DNA of 40,480 nt from Polyangiaceae bacterium (GTDB taxonomy: Bacteria; Myxococcota_A; Polyangia; Polyangiales; Polyangiaceae). The position numbers were made by a program, and so were the translations under genes. The stretch covers positions 1 through 40,480 of the forward strand of contig JADLFU010000110.1 in the NCBI GenBank assembly GCA_020849655.1. Reading direction: 5' to 3'. The notes under the pieces were generated by a model. That model did not search any database and had not been told where the DNA came from. It worked only from the letters and a program-made list of their open reading frames with translations. The first letter of the stretch is position 1. Every line of letters begins with the position of its first letter. This document shows, piece after piece, positions 1 to 10,574 of this stretch.

Positions 1-30
1 CGACGAGCGCGAAGGCGCGGGGCGCGCGGC

Positions 31-672
31 TCACTTCGCGGCCTCCTTCTCGGGCGGCGCGGCGGGGGGATCCCACGGCATCTGGCCCTCGGCCTTCCCG
101 GCCATCAGCCACTTGAAGAAATGGTCGGCCCACATCGCGCCGCCCTTGTCGCTCGGGTGGATCTTGTCGGGGCCGCGCGGGATGTCCCGCTCGATCGCGG
201 CGGGATCGTGCACGCGGCACGGGCCCGCCTCTCGCTTCATGATGGCGAGGATCCCGGCCTCCTTGTCGTTCCACCGCGGCGGGAGCGCCCAGACGCAGGG
301 CACCTGGGAGATCAGCTTCGTGATGTTCTTCACGGCGTGGGCGTGCTGCTCGGGCACGGGCATCGCGAGCTCGTTCGCGCCGATGGTGACGATCACGAGC
401 CTCGGCTTCAGCGTCGTGATGAGCGAGTCGAGCTTCACCTGGCGGATGAGCGTGGTCGTGTACGCCGCGGTGAACGCCGTCGACTTGTACGCGACCCCGA
501 TCTTGTCGAACCTCGACTTCAGCGCGGGCGCGAACCCGGCCCCGACGAACGAGTCGCCGACGTGGAGCACGAGCGGCCGGGTGTCGCGGGGGGCCGACGA
601 CACCGCGGGCGACAGCGACACGACGGTCGCCGCCGCGGCGAGGGAGAGCGAGGCCAGGACGGCGCGGGACAT
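31..672 (-). CDS. Exported SGNH/GDSL-family hydrolase
   Basis: This 213-residue protein starts with an Ala/Leu-rich signal peptide (about residues 1-27), so it should act outside the cytoplasm. The SGNH blocks are visible: GDS with nucleophile Ser41 (block I), GANE with Asn100 in the oxyanion-hole position (block III), and DKIH with Asp169 and His172 completing the triad (block V). The family hydrolyses esters of lipids, acylated sugars or cell-wall polysaccharides; the substrate cannot be read from the sequence. The C-terminus is Pro/Glu/Lys-rich. The ATG at 672 was chosen because it begins the signal peptide; the frame stays open upstream but reads like non-coding sequence. A TAGGGT box lies 8 bases before the start. 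The gene diverges from the L,D-transpeptidase-like gene at 776. Confidence 0.85.
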   Translation of the reverse strand: MSRAVLASLSLAAAATVVSLSPAVSSAPRDTRPLVLHVGDSFVGAGFAPALKSRFDKIGVAYKSTAFTAAYTTTLIRQVKLDSLITTLKPRLVIVTIGANELAMPVPEQHAHAVKNITKLISQVPCVWALPPRWNDKEAGILAIMKREAGPCRVHDPAAIERDIPRGPDKIHPSDKGGAMWADHFFKWLMAGKAEGQMPWDPPAAPPEKEAAK

Positions 673-680
673 CGGGCGAC

Positions 681-686
681 ACCCTA
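681..686 (-). promoter_or_regulatory. Putative -10 box for the SGNH hydrolase gene
   Basis: On the minus strand TAGGGT ends 8 bases before the ATG at 672, so transcription would begin at or next to the start codon. No clear -35 is visible. Confidence 0.3.
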
Positions 687-775
687 CCCGCCTGCGGCCA
701 CGCGGGAAAGAACCAGCGCGACCGGGGGGCGCCGAGAACTGGGCCACGCCGCGCGAAGCGTGACAAGCGCCCCTC

Positions 776-2371
776 ATGAGGACCACACTCGTCACCGTGG
801 CCGTCGCGGCCGCGGCCGCGCTCCCGCTCTCGGGCTGCGGCAAGCCCAAGGGCCCGAGCCTCACCGTCGTGGCGCCGAGCGATGGCGCGGTCGACGCGCC
901 CAGGGTCGACGTGAAGCCGGGCGGCCCGAAGCTCGCCGCGATCGCGCTCACCGCGTCCATCCGCGAGCGGCCCGACCACGCCGCGACGCCGCTCGGGTAC
1001 CTGCGCCTCGGCGAGGCCGTCGCGCGCTCCGACAAGCCGGTGCCGGGCGACAAGTGCCCCGACGGCTGGTACGGCGTCTACCCGAAGGGCTTCGTCTGCG
1101 CGGGCGAGGAGGCGTCGCTCGACCTCGGGCACAAGATCATCCGCGCCCTCGGCGTGCGGCCGGATCTGTCGAAGCCGATGCCCTACACGTACGGCTTCGT
1201 CCGCGCGAACGGCTCGCTCTACCACCAGGTGCCCACCGTGAAGGACATGGAGAAGTTCGAGTTCGCGGTGAAGGGGCACCTCGCGTCCTATCACAAGAAC
1301 AAAGTCAAGTGGAACCGCGTCGACAAGGCGGGCGCCAACCACGTGCCGCTCGACGCGCGCGGCCACGCGAAGACCGCCGCGAAGGACGAGGTGCCGCTGC
1401 CGCCGCAGCCCGACGTCGACAACCTGTTCGGCAACCTCGAGGACGGCGAGACGCCCTGGTGGCTGCGAGGCCGCCGCCAGATCCCGAACGTCTCGTCGTA
1501 CAAGTCGCCCGAGTACGCCGTGTTCGCGGGGCGCGTGTACCGGCACGCGGGGCTCGCGGTCGTCGGATCGTTCACCGCGGACGAGAAGGCGGGCCACAGA
1601 AAATTCACGGTGCTGCTCGACGGGAGGCTCGTCGGCGAGGACAAGATCAAGCCCCACTACGCGTCGCCGTTCCACGGGATCGCGCTCGACGGCTCGATCC
1701 CGATGCCGTTCGCGATGATACGGCGCGACGACGCCTACCACTTCCAGCCCGACGAGCAGTCGAAGTGGAAGCGGCTGGAGAAGATGACGTTCCGCGATAT
1801 CGTGCCGCTGACGGGCAACGTGAAGAAGTTCTCGAGCACGAAGTACTACGAGACGAAGGACGGGCGGTGGCTCCGGTACGACCAGATCTCGGTCTTCGAC
1901 ACGCCCGAGCCGCCGAAGCGCTTCGACTACAAGACGACGAAGTGGGTCGACGTGTCGATCTGGCAGCAGACGCTCGTGCTCTACGAGGGCGAGCGGCCGG
2001 TCTACGCGACGCTCGTCTCGACCGGCGTCGACGGCATGGGCGATCCCGAGACGACCAAGTCGACCATCCGCGGCGAGTTCCGCATCGACTACAAGCACGT
2101 GACGGCGACGATGGACGCCGACGATCCGGAGAACCGCTTCGAGCTGCGCGACGTGCCGTGGGTCCAGTACTTCGAGCGCGGCTACGCGCTGCACGCGGCG
2201 TACTGGCACGACGACTTCGGCCGACCGCGCAGCCACGGGTGCATCAACCTCGCCCCGATCGACGCGCGCGCGGTCTTCTTCTGGACGGACCCGCCGCTGC
2301 CCGAGCACTGGCACGCCGTGCGGTCGACCGAGCAGACGGGTGCGGGGTCGTGGGTGCGCGTGCGCGGCTGA
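776..2371 (+). CDS. L,D-transpeptidase (YkuD-like) lipoprotein
   Basis: This 531-residue protein begins with a lipoprotein signal peptide whose lipobox LSGC puts the lipidated Cys at residue 21. The C-terminal third (about residues 385-500) is a YkuD-type L,D-transpeptidase domain. It has the signature SHGCIN with catalytic Cys489, preceded by a His-containing segment (ALHAAYWHDD). The family makes 3-3 cross-links in peptidoglycan or attaches proteins to it, using a Cys nucleophile in the periplasm. The long middle region (about 30-380) is not recognised; its start resembles an SH3-like wall-binding fold, but this is a weak impression. The ATG at 776 is the only start that supplies the signal peptide. 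An exported hydrolase gene diverges from it, so both may act at the envelope. Confidence 0.88.
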   Translation: MRTTLVTVAVAAAAALPLSGCGKPKGPSLTVVAPSDGAVDAPRVDVKPGGPKLAAIALTASIRERPDHAATPLGYLRLGEAVARSDKPVPGDKCPDGWYGVYPKGFVCAGEEASLDLGHKIIRALGVRPDLSKPMPYTYGFVRANGSLYHQVPTVKDMEKFEFAVKGHLASYHKNKVKWNRVDKAGANHVPLDARGHAKTAAKDEVPLPPQPDVDNLFGNLEDGETPWWLRGRRQIPNVSSYKSPEYAVFAGRVYRHAGLAVVGSFTADEKAGHRKFTVLLDGRLVGEDKIKPHYASPFHGIALDGSIPMPFAMIRRDDAYHFQPDEQSKWKRLEKMTFRDIVPLTGNVKKFSSTKYYETKDGRWLRYDQISVFDTPEPPKRFDYKTTKWVDVSIWQQTLVLYEGERPVYATLVSTGVDGMGDPETTKSTIRGEFRIDYKHVTATMDADDPENRFELRDVPWVQYFERGYALHAAYWHDDFGRPRSHGCINLAPIDARAVFFWTDPPLPEHWHAVRSTEQTGAGSWVRVRG

Positions 2372-2399
2372 CGGGGCGCGCCGGCGGGTAGGGCGCGAA

Positions 2400-2430
2400 T
2401 TGTGCGCGCGTGACGCGATTCGACTACGCT
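2400..2430 (+). promoter_or_regulatory. Putative promoter for the gene at 2438
   Basis: TTGTGC at 2400-2405 and TACGCT at 2425-2430 are spaced by 19 bases. The -10-like box ends 7 bases before the ATG, which fits a leaderless or near-leaderless transcript. No ribosome binding site is seen between them. Confidence 0.35.
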
Positions 2431-2437
2431 GCGCCGC

Positions 2438-2863
2438 ATGGCGTCGCCGCCCGTCCCTCCTCGATGGCAACCTCTGTTCGACAGGCTCGCGCTGTTGAAG
2501 GCCGCGTGGCCGATGCGGGGGTTCAGCTGGGACGGGCGCTTCGAGTGCATCGCGTCGTCGTTCCCCGCGATGCACGAGCCGAAGGCGCGCGCCGCGTCCG
2601 CCGAGGGGCTGCCGAACGTCTGGACCTCGTCGACCCTCTCGAAGGCGCCGCCGCGCGTGCAGCAGCTCGCCGAGACCACGGGCGGCATCCGCTCGGGCCA
2701 GGCGCTGATGGTGAGCGACGCGCCGGGCGGCTACTTCGCGTACGGGCTCTGGTGGCCGTGGGGCGACGGGGTCTCCATCTCGATGCGCATCGGCCTCGTC
2801 GACGTCCACCCGGCGCGCGAGCCGTTCCCGTCGTTCCTCGAGCTGTTCAACGTCATCGTGTGA
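2438..2863 (+). CDS. Hypothetical protein, 141 aa
   Basis: A soluble 141-residue protein with no signal peptide or membrane segment. It is rich in Trp, Phe and Pro (for example LWWPWGDG near residue 110), which suggests a compact domain. I do not recognise the family. The reading frame is supported by codon use, by a -10-like box just upstream and by a hairpin at its stop codon. It is convergent with a small minus-strand gene. Confidence 0.65.
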   Translation: MASPPVPPRWQPLFDRLALLKAAWPMRGFSWDGRFECIASSFPAMHEPKARAASAEGLPNVWTSSTLSKAPPRVQQLAETTGGIRSGQALMVSDAPGGYFAYGLWWPWGDGVSISMRIGLVDVHPAREPFPSFLELFNVIV

Positions 2864-2881
2864 CGCTCCACGCCGTCACAC
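2858..2881. terminator. Hairpin between convergent genes
   Basis: GTGTGACG and CGTCACAC form a perfect 8-bp stem around an 8-base loop. The left arm contains the stop codon of the upstream gene. There is no T-run, so this is a hairpin-only, possibly bidirectional, terminator candidate. Confidence 0.45.
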
Positions 2882-2894
2882 CCTGATCGCGACG

Positions 2895-3125
2895 TCACGC
2901 CTTCGCACGATCGTTCCAGTCGAGCTCCATCCGGAACCGCGCGCCGGTGCTATCGACGTGCTCCAGCTGCTCGGGCGGGATGGGGAACAGCCCGCACAGC
3001 TCCGGCGGGGGAGGCTCGAACCGCGAGGCCTTTCGCTGCACGCCGCTCGGGCGGCGGGCGGCGCTCGAGAACGGATCGTCGAGATCCGACAGGGGCGCGG
3101 CGGGGCGGAGGGGGCTTGCAGGCAT
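2895..3125 (-). CDS. Hypothetical small protein, 76 aa
   Basis: A 76-residue Pro/Arg-rich protein without a signal peptide or recognisable domain. AAGGAGGA lies 18 bases upstream of the ATG at 3125, a strong but somewhat distant ribosome binding site. An in-frame TAA upstream makes this ATG the first usable start. It is divergent from the Ser/Thr kinase at 3226, with about 100 bp between the two starts. The function is unknown, and the gene call rests on the binding site and the open frame. Confidence 0.5.
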   Translation of the reverse strand: MPASPLRPAAPLSDLDDPFSSAARRPSGVQRKASRFEPPPPELCGLFPIPPEQLEHVDSTGARFRMELDWNDRAKA

Positions 3126-3225
3126 GTCGAAGATTTCCGTTGCTCCTCCTTAGCAATCCGTTTGCCAGAATCTTCCCGCGGGACGCCGCGAGCGGGCCGG
3201 TGATACCGTCTCGCACCTCCCAACC

Positions 3226-5997
<2,772 letters not shown>

Positions 5998-6763
5998 TCG
6001 TCGATCACGATCCTCGCGCGCGCGACGAGCGCGCTCTCGAGCTCCTGCTTGCCCGGCGCGTCGGCGCCCATCGCGTTGACGTGCGCGCCGTCGCGCACCA
6101 TCGCCGACCGGACGACGATCTCGCGGCCGGGCGTCGACGTGCAGACGATGTCGCAGCCCGCGACCTCGTCGAGCGGCGCCACGCGGCCCCCGACCTCGCC
6201 CGCGAAGCGCGCGGCCGACGCGGGGTCGAGATCGTGCGCGAGCACCTCGAGGTCGGGGAACAGCACGCGGTGCGCCGACAGGAGGAAGCGAGACTGGACG
6301 CCGGTCCCGACGAGGCCGATCGTGCGCGCGCCCCTCCGCGCGAGGTGCCTCGACGCGACCGCCGCGGCCGCGCCGGTGCGCGCGGCCGTCAGCAGCGTGC
6401 CGTCGAGGATCGCGAGCGGCCTCGCCGTCTCCGGGTCGGAGAGGACGTACAGCGCCATCACCGCGGGCAGCCCGTGCTTCTTCGGGTTGTCGGGGTGCGA
6501 GTTGACCCATTTCACGCCCGCCGCGCCGTCGAGGTACGAGGGCATCGCGCGGAAATCCCCGCCGTGCTGCGGCAGCGACAGGTACACCTTCGGCGGCATC
6601 AGCGCCTCGCCGCGGCCGTGCGCGAGGAAGGCGCCCTCGACCGCGCGCACGGCGTCGGGCATCGAGAGGAGCTTCTCGAGATCGGCCCGGGACAGGATCC
6701 GCGTCTTCATGCGGGCCAGGTAGCCCCTGGGCGAGGGGGCGGGAAGCCCCTCGTCCGCCGCGC

Positions 6764-6826
6764 GCGGGTGACGACGATCATCCACGTCCGTCGCGGGCGC
6801 GGCGGGGTGCGAGCGAACGGAGGCGG
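6764..6826 (+). repeat. Leader repeat, copy A (degenerate)
   Basis: This stretch closely matches 8369-8433. GCGGGTGACGACGATCA is identical, the next 22 bases differ at one position, and GAGCGAACGGAGGCGG is identical. Between the last two blocks copy A has CGGGGTGC, whereas copy B has TACGCTGCGC with a -10-like box. Copy A therefore looks like a promoter/ribosome-binding leader that has lost both its -10 box and its gene. It sits directly before the transposase remnant. Confidence 0.8.
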
Positions 6827-6837
6827 CGTCGTCACGC

Positions 6838-7300
6838 GTGTTGCCCGGCATCGATGGCGCCGTCGGCGCCGACCAAGACGACAGCGTCGACCAGGAACCC
6901 AACCTCGTCGCGTTGGCTGTGTCCGGTCGCACGCCGCCAGCCGGCCCCACCTGGCAACCCGGCCTGGCGCAGCTGGTGGGCAAGCCGTTCACGCTCGACC
7001 AGCATCCGTGCGCGTCGATGGACGGTTGTACCCTGCACGCGGCGGCGCGCGCCTGCGCCCTGGACACGCAAGGACGCGAGGCCCTCCTGCGCTACGCGCT
7101 GCGGCCAGCGATCGCGCAAGAGCGCGTCGAGCGGCGCTTCGGCGGACTCGTCCGCGTCCCGCGGGAGCGCGCGTCATGGCGATGGGACCGTCGCGGTCGA
7201 CATGCACCCGCCGCAGCCCGTCGCGCGCCTCGTCGCCGCCGCGGCTCCACACCGTGAAGCACGCGGGCGTCCTCGCGTCGGCGCACGAGCGGCGCGCGAC
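6838..7300 (+). pseudogene. IS91-family transposase remnant (C-terminal part, frameshifted)
   Basis: Three reading frames in succession carry pieces of an IS91-type (Y2 rolling-circle) transposase C-terminus. The first frame (about 6880-7165) encodes CASMDGCTLHAAARA and GREALLRYALRPAIAQERVE. The second (about 7170-7235) encodes DGTVAVDMHP and LVAAAAP. The third (about 7230-7290) encodes PPRLHTVKHAGVLAS. In intact family members these pieces follow one another in a single frame. At least two frameshifts and the missing N-terminal catalytic part mean the gene is dead. No terminal sequences of an IS91 element could be identified. The rest of 6711-7482 holds the leader repeat and nothing else recognisable. 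Confidence 0.75.
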
Positions 7301-7482
7301 GCGAACGTGCTCGACGTCACCGGCGAGAGCGCGGGCGCCGCGGGCGCGGCAGCAGGCGCTACGGGCGCCACGGGCGTCGCAGCGACGCGCGGCGGCGGAG
7401 ATCATCGGCGCCCTTATCAGATCGACGCGCGGTGGCTCGCGCGGGGGCACAGGTGCGGGCGCAAGCGATGGCGGGGGACGAC

Positions 7483-8199
7483 ATGGCTCGATCGGCGCGC
7501 GCGGCGTCCGCGCTCTTGTCGGCGGTCGTCGCGTCCGCGGTCGTGTCCTCGTGCAGCGCGACGACCCCGGCGGCCTCGCCCGCGCCCTCCGCGTCGAGCG
7601 CGCCCGTGGCGTCAGCGTCCTCCCCGGCCGCGGCCGCGTCGCCTCCTCCCCGGGAGGTCGCCCCTCCGATCGTCTCCGCGCCGGTCGCTTCTTCCGCCGC
7701 GCCGCCTTCCCCTCCGGTGGCCTCCGATGCCCCTCCGCCGCAGAAGAAGCGGCGGGTGGTCTCCGCCGGCGGCACGAAGCTCCCCGGGGGTACCTGGCTG
7801 GCGACTCCCTGCGTGGACCCGGTGCTCGACGTCGCCGCTCGGACGAACCAGCACCTCGAGGGCATGTTCACCGCCGACGAGTCAGCGGACCTCGACGGCG
7901 ATGGCGCCGCCGACCTCGTCGTGTTCCAGGGCGCCGCCAATCTGACCGACACGCGGAGCTTCTACGTGCGTCGCGGCCCCTGCGGTCATTTCGTGGGCGC
8001 GGTCTCGTCGAGCGCGAACCTCGCCTTCACCGACACGCGCGCGCGCGGCCTGCTGCAGCTGCGCGGCCGCAGCCGTTGCCAGGTGGAGTGCTGCGCCCAC
8101 GACGTCATCGAGACGTGGGGCTTCGACGGCGCCCGCTACCGCAAGCAGCGGGAAGAGCGGGTCCCTCCGTGCGAGAAGACGCCGCGCTCGCCGCCCTGA
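7483..8199 (+). CDS. Lipoprotein with Ala/Pro/Ser linker and Asp-rich loop
   Basis: This 238-residue protein starts with a lipoprotein signal peptide ending in VVSSC (Cys24), followed by an Ala/Ser/Pro-rich linker to about residue 90. The C-terminal domain contains DLDGDGAADLVVFQG, the calcium-loop pattern seen in FG-GAP/VCBS-like repeats, and a Cys-rich segment (CQVECC) probably disulphide-bonded outside the cytoplasm. The start at 7483 was chosen because GGGGGA lies 3 bases upstream and the signal peptide begins there. Earlier in-frame starts at 7432 and 7468 only add residues before it. It sits between the transposase remnant and a repeat-bearing intergenic region. The function is unknown. 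Confidence 0.7.
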   Translation: MARSARAASALLSAVVASAVVSSCSATTPAASPAPSASSAPVASASSPAAAASPPPREVAPPIVSAPVASSAAPPSPPVASDAPPPQKKRRVVSAGGTKLPGGTWLATPCVDPVLDVAARTNQHLEGMFTADESADLDGDGAADLVVFQGAANLTDTRSFYVRRGPCGHFVGAVSSSANLAFTDTRARGLLQLRGRSRCQVECCAHDVIETWGFDGARYRKQREERVPPCEKTPRSPP

Positions 8200-8223
8200 G
8201 GCTCACGCGGTCCGTCCCACGAA

Positions 8224-8323
8224 GTCGAGAAGAGCGTGGACGAACGTGAGCGGGCGCGGGATCAGCGCGCGAGACGCCGATCAGACTGTCCTCGCCGTCG
8301 AGAAGAGCGTGGACGAACGTGAG
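8224..8323 (+). repeat. Pair of 27-bp direct repeats
   Basis: The 27-base sequence beginning GTCGAGAAGAGCGTGGACGA occurs at 8224-8250 and again at 8297-8323, perfectly repeated with a 73-bp period. Similarity continues weakly for about 11 bases to the right. The pair lies between a lipoprotein gene and the leader of the next operon, so operator sites are possible. No protein-coding frame explains it. Confidence 0.8.
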
Positions 8324-8368
8324 GGGGTGCGGGAGGCGACCGGAACAGCGCGGGGCCGAGCTCGTGCC

Positions 8369-8433
8369 GCGGGTGACGACGATCATCCACGTCCCTCGCG
8401 GGCGCGGTACGCTGCGCGAGCGAACGGAGGCGG
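8369..8433 (+). promoter_or_regulatory. Leader repeat, copy B: promoter and ribosome binding site of the operon at 8436
   Basis: This is the second copy of the repeat at 6764-6826. It contains TACGCT at 8408-8413, a -10-like box, and a GGAGGCGGGA ribosome binding site ending 2 bases before the ATG at 8436. The -35 region is not clear. Confidence 0.5.
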
Positions 8434-8435
8434 GA

Positions 8436-10574
8436 ATGAACTCGAGGGAGTCGATGCGGAGGGGCGTGGGGACGCTGCTGGTCGGGCTGGGGATCGCGGC
8501 GTGCGGAGGTGACGAGGACGTCGCGGTCGAGGCGCGCCACGCGCAGCTCGCCGAGGGCTGCCTGCTGAACACGGACTGCACGTCGCCGCTGGTCTGCGCG
8601 TTCCGCAAGTGCCACGTCCAGTGCACGTCGACGCGCGACTGCGAGCCCGGGCTGCTGTGCGTCGCGAGCGACAAGCCGTTCTACGTGTGCCAGCTGCAGA
8701 GCGAGACCAGGTGCGCCTACAACAGCCAGTGCTCCGGGTCGCAGGTGTGCGGCGTCGACGGCAAGTGCCGAGAGCAGTGCGCGACCGAGAAGGACTGCCT
8801 GCCCGGCCAGCGCTGCGCGCAGGCGACGTGCGCGGAGCCGCCCGAGCTGACCGACGGGCGACTGCCCATCGAGGCGAGCGCGGGCGGCAGCGGCGGCGCG
8901 CCGGCCGGCGGGGCCTGCGTGTACGCGCGCGACTGCCCTTCGCCGCTCGTGTGCCGCGGGGGTCAGTGCATGGCCGAGTGCCTCGACGACGCCGACTGCG
9001 TGTCGCCGCGCGTCTGCAGCGAGAGCCGCTGCGCGCTGCCGCCCCCGCCCGACGGGACGCCGCCGCCCAAGGGCTGGGGCACGGGGTGCAACGTCAACAG
9101 CGACTGCCTGACGCCGCTCATCTGCGGAAAGTCCGGCCTGTGCGTGTTCGAGTGCAGCGCGCCGATCGACTGCGCGAGCGCGTGCTGCGTCGACCACGCC
9201 TGCGCGCCCGCGAGCGCGTGCGGCGCGGGAGGCGGCGGAGGCAGCGGCGGATCGCCGGGCGGCAGCGGCGGATCGCCTGGCGGCAGCGGAGGATCGTCTG
9301 GCGGCAAGGCGGGCGCCGGCGGCACGACGGGCGGCCCCTGCGACCTGGACGGCGACTCGCACAAGGCGGTCGGCACATGCGGAGGCGACGACTGCGACGA
9401 CACGAACGACAGGGTGTACCCGGGCGCGAAGGAGCTCTGCGACGGGGTCGACAACAACTGCGAGGGCACGATCGACGAGGGCGCGTGGGTGACCACCGGC
9501 GCGAAGACGCTCTTCGCGAACCCGCTCTCGCACGAGCTCGGCTACCAGGCTCCGCCCGCGGTGGCGGTCGTCCCCGGCTCGCCCCCGCGCGTGTTCGTCG
9601 CGGCCTCCGGCGTGGCGCTGCGGCTGTTCGAGCTCGGCCCCGACCTGGCGCAGAAGGGAGCGCCACGCGAGCTCCCGCCCGTGGGGTACTTCGGCAAGGT
9701 CGCCCTCGCGACGGACGGGTCGACGCTCGCGCTCGCGGTCTCCGTGTACTCGCCGCCGCACAGGCTGCTGGCCGCGACGTTTCCGCTCGACGCGCCGCTG
9801 CCGACGATGGCGACGGTCACCACGACCAACGACTGGTCGGTGACGCGCCCGCAGCTGCTGTGGAACGGCACCCGCTTCGTGCTCGCGTGGGTGGACAACC
9901 ACGACCAGGGACTGTGGCGCTCGTACCGGACGACCGCGCTGCCGGGTCAGGGCTTCCTGGTCCCGCAGCCGCTGTACGTGGATCCGTCGAAGAACGCGAC
10001 CGTCTCGGGCTGGCTCCCCACGTTCGCCGCCGCCGTCGGCCCGTCGTCGCTGGGGGTGGTGTCGCTGACGAACAACAAGGTCGCGCTGCTGACGACCGAT
10101 CTCGACGGTGGATCGGTCTCGTCGCCGAGCGTGGAGGACCTGGGGGTCGAACCGCTCTGGCCGTCCACGCTCGTGCGCGTCGGCGCCGACTGGCTCGCGC
10201 TCGGGCAGCCTGCGGCCGGGTCGCTGTCCCCCGTTGCGCTGCAGATCGACGCGGCGACCGGCGTGGTGCGGGCGCAGCGGCGGCTGAAGGACACGTCAGT
10301 CTCCAGCGTCCTCTTGGGCGACGCCGTCGCGCTCCCCAGCGGCGCGATGATAGCCTGGACGGCGGCCACGAGCATCATGGTGGGCGTCGTGCCGCGCGAC
10401 CTCGGGACGCGCGGCGAGACCGATCCAGCCAAGTTCGCGCCGCTCCCGATCACCGAGCTGCAGCGGGGGAGCACGGTCTCGTATCCGACCGTCGCGCGGA
10501 TCGACGACACGCACATCGCGGTCATCTGGCAGGACGGCGAGGTGGCGGGAGCGATCTTCGAGTGCGCGCCGTGA
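8436..10574 (+). CDS. Cys-rich lipoprotein with MopE-type metal-binding motif
   Basis: This 712-residue lipoprotein has a signal peptide with lipobox IAAC (Cys23). Residues about 40-260 contain repeated short Cys modules of the form C-x5-C-x5-C (for example NTDCTSPLVC, YARDCPSPLVC, NSDCLTPLIC), probably disulphide-bonded. A Gly/Ser linker made of GGSGGSPG-like repeats (21-bp DNA units near 9240-9300) follows. Next, at about 303-350, is a MopE-type putative metal-binding motif with DLDGDS, DDCDDTND and CDGVDNNCEGTIDEG. The last 350 residues look like a beta-propeller-type surface domain. The start at 8436 has a strong ribosome binding site. Its stop overlaps the GTG of the kinase at 10571 (GTGA), so the two are coupled. 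It may act as an extracytoplasmic sensor for that kinase; this is inferred from position only. Confidence 0.85.
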   Translation: MNSRESMRRGVGTLLVGLGIAACGGDEDVAVEARHAQLAEGCLLNTDCTSPLVCAFRKCHVQCTSTRDCEPGLLCVASDKPFYVCQLQSETRCAYNSQCSGSQVCGVDGKCREQCATEKDCLPGQRCAQATCAEPPELTDGRLPIEASAGGSGGAPAGGACVYARDCPSPLVCRGGQCMAECLDDADCVSPRVCSESRCALPPPPDGTPPPKGWGTGCNVNSDCLTPLICGKSGLCVFECSAPIDCASACCVDHACAPASACGAGGGGGSGGSPGGSGGSPGGSGGSSGGKAGAGGTTGGPCDLDGDSHKAVGTCGGDDCDDTNDRVYPGAKELCDGVDNNCEGTIDEGAWVTTGAKTLFANPLSHELGYQAPPAVAVVPGSPPRVFVAASGVALRLFELGPDLAQKGAPRELPPVGYFGKVALATDGSTLALAVSVYSPPHRLLAATFPLDAPLPTMATVTTTNDWSVTRPQLLWNGTRFVLAWVDNHDQGLWRSYRTTALPGQGFLVPQPLYVDPSKNATVSGWLPTFAAAVGPSSLGVVSLTNNKVALLTTDLDGGSVSSPSVEDLGVEPLWPSTLVRVGADWLALGQPAAGSLSPVALQIDAATGVVRAQRRLKDTSVSSVLLGDAVALPSGAMIAWTAATSIMVGVVPRDLGTRGETDPAKFAPLPITELQRGSTVSYPTVARIDDTHIAVIWQDGEVAGAIFECAP

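Noticed and set aside
8262-9902. A 546-codon minus-strand open frame opposite the Cys-rich lipoprotein
   Set aside because: It has no recognisable domain and low-complexity Arg/Ala/Val composition; the plus-strand gene has a signal peptide, ribosome binding site and Cys modules.
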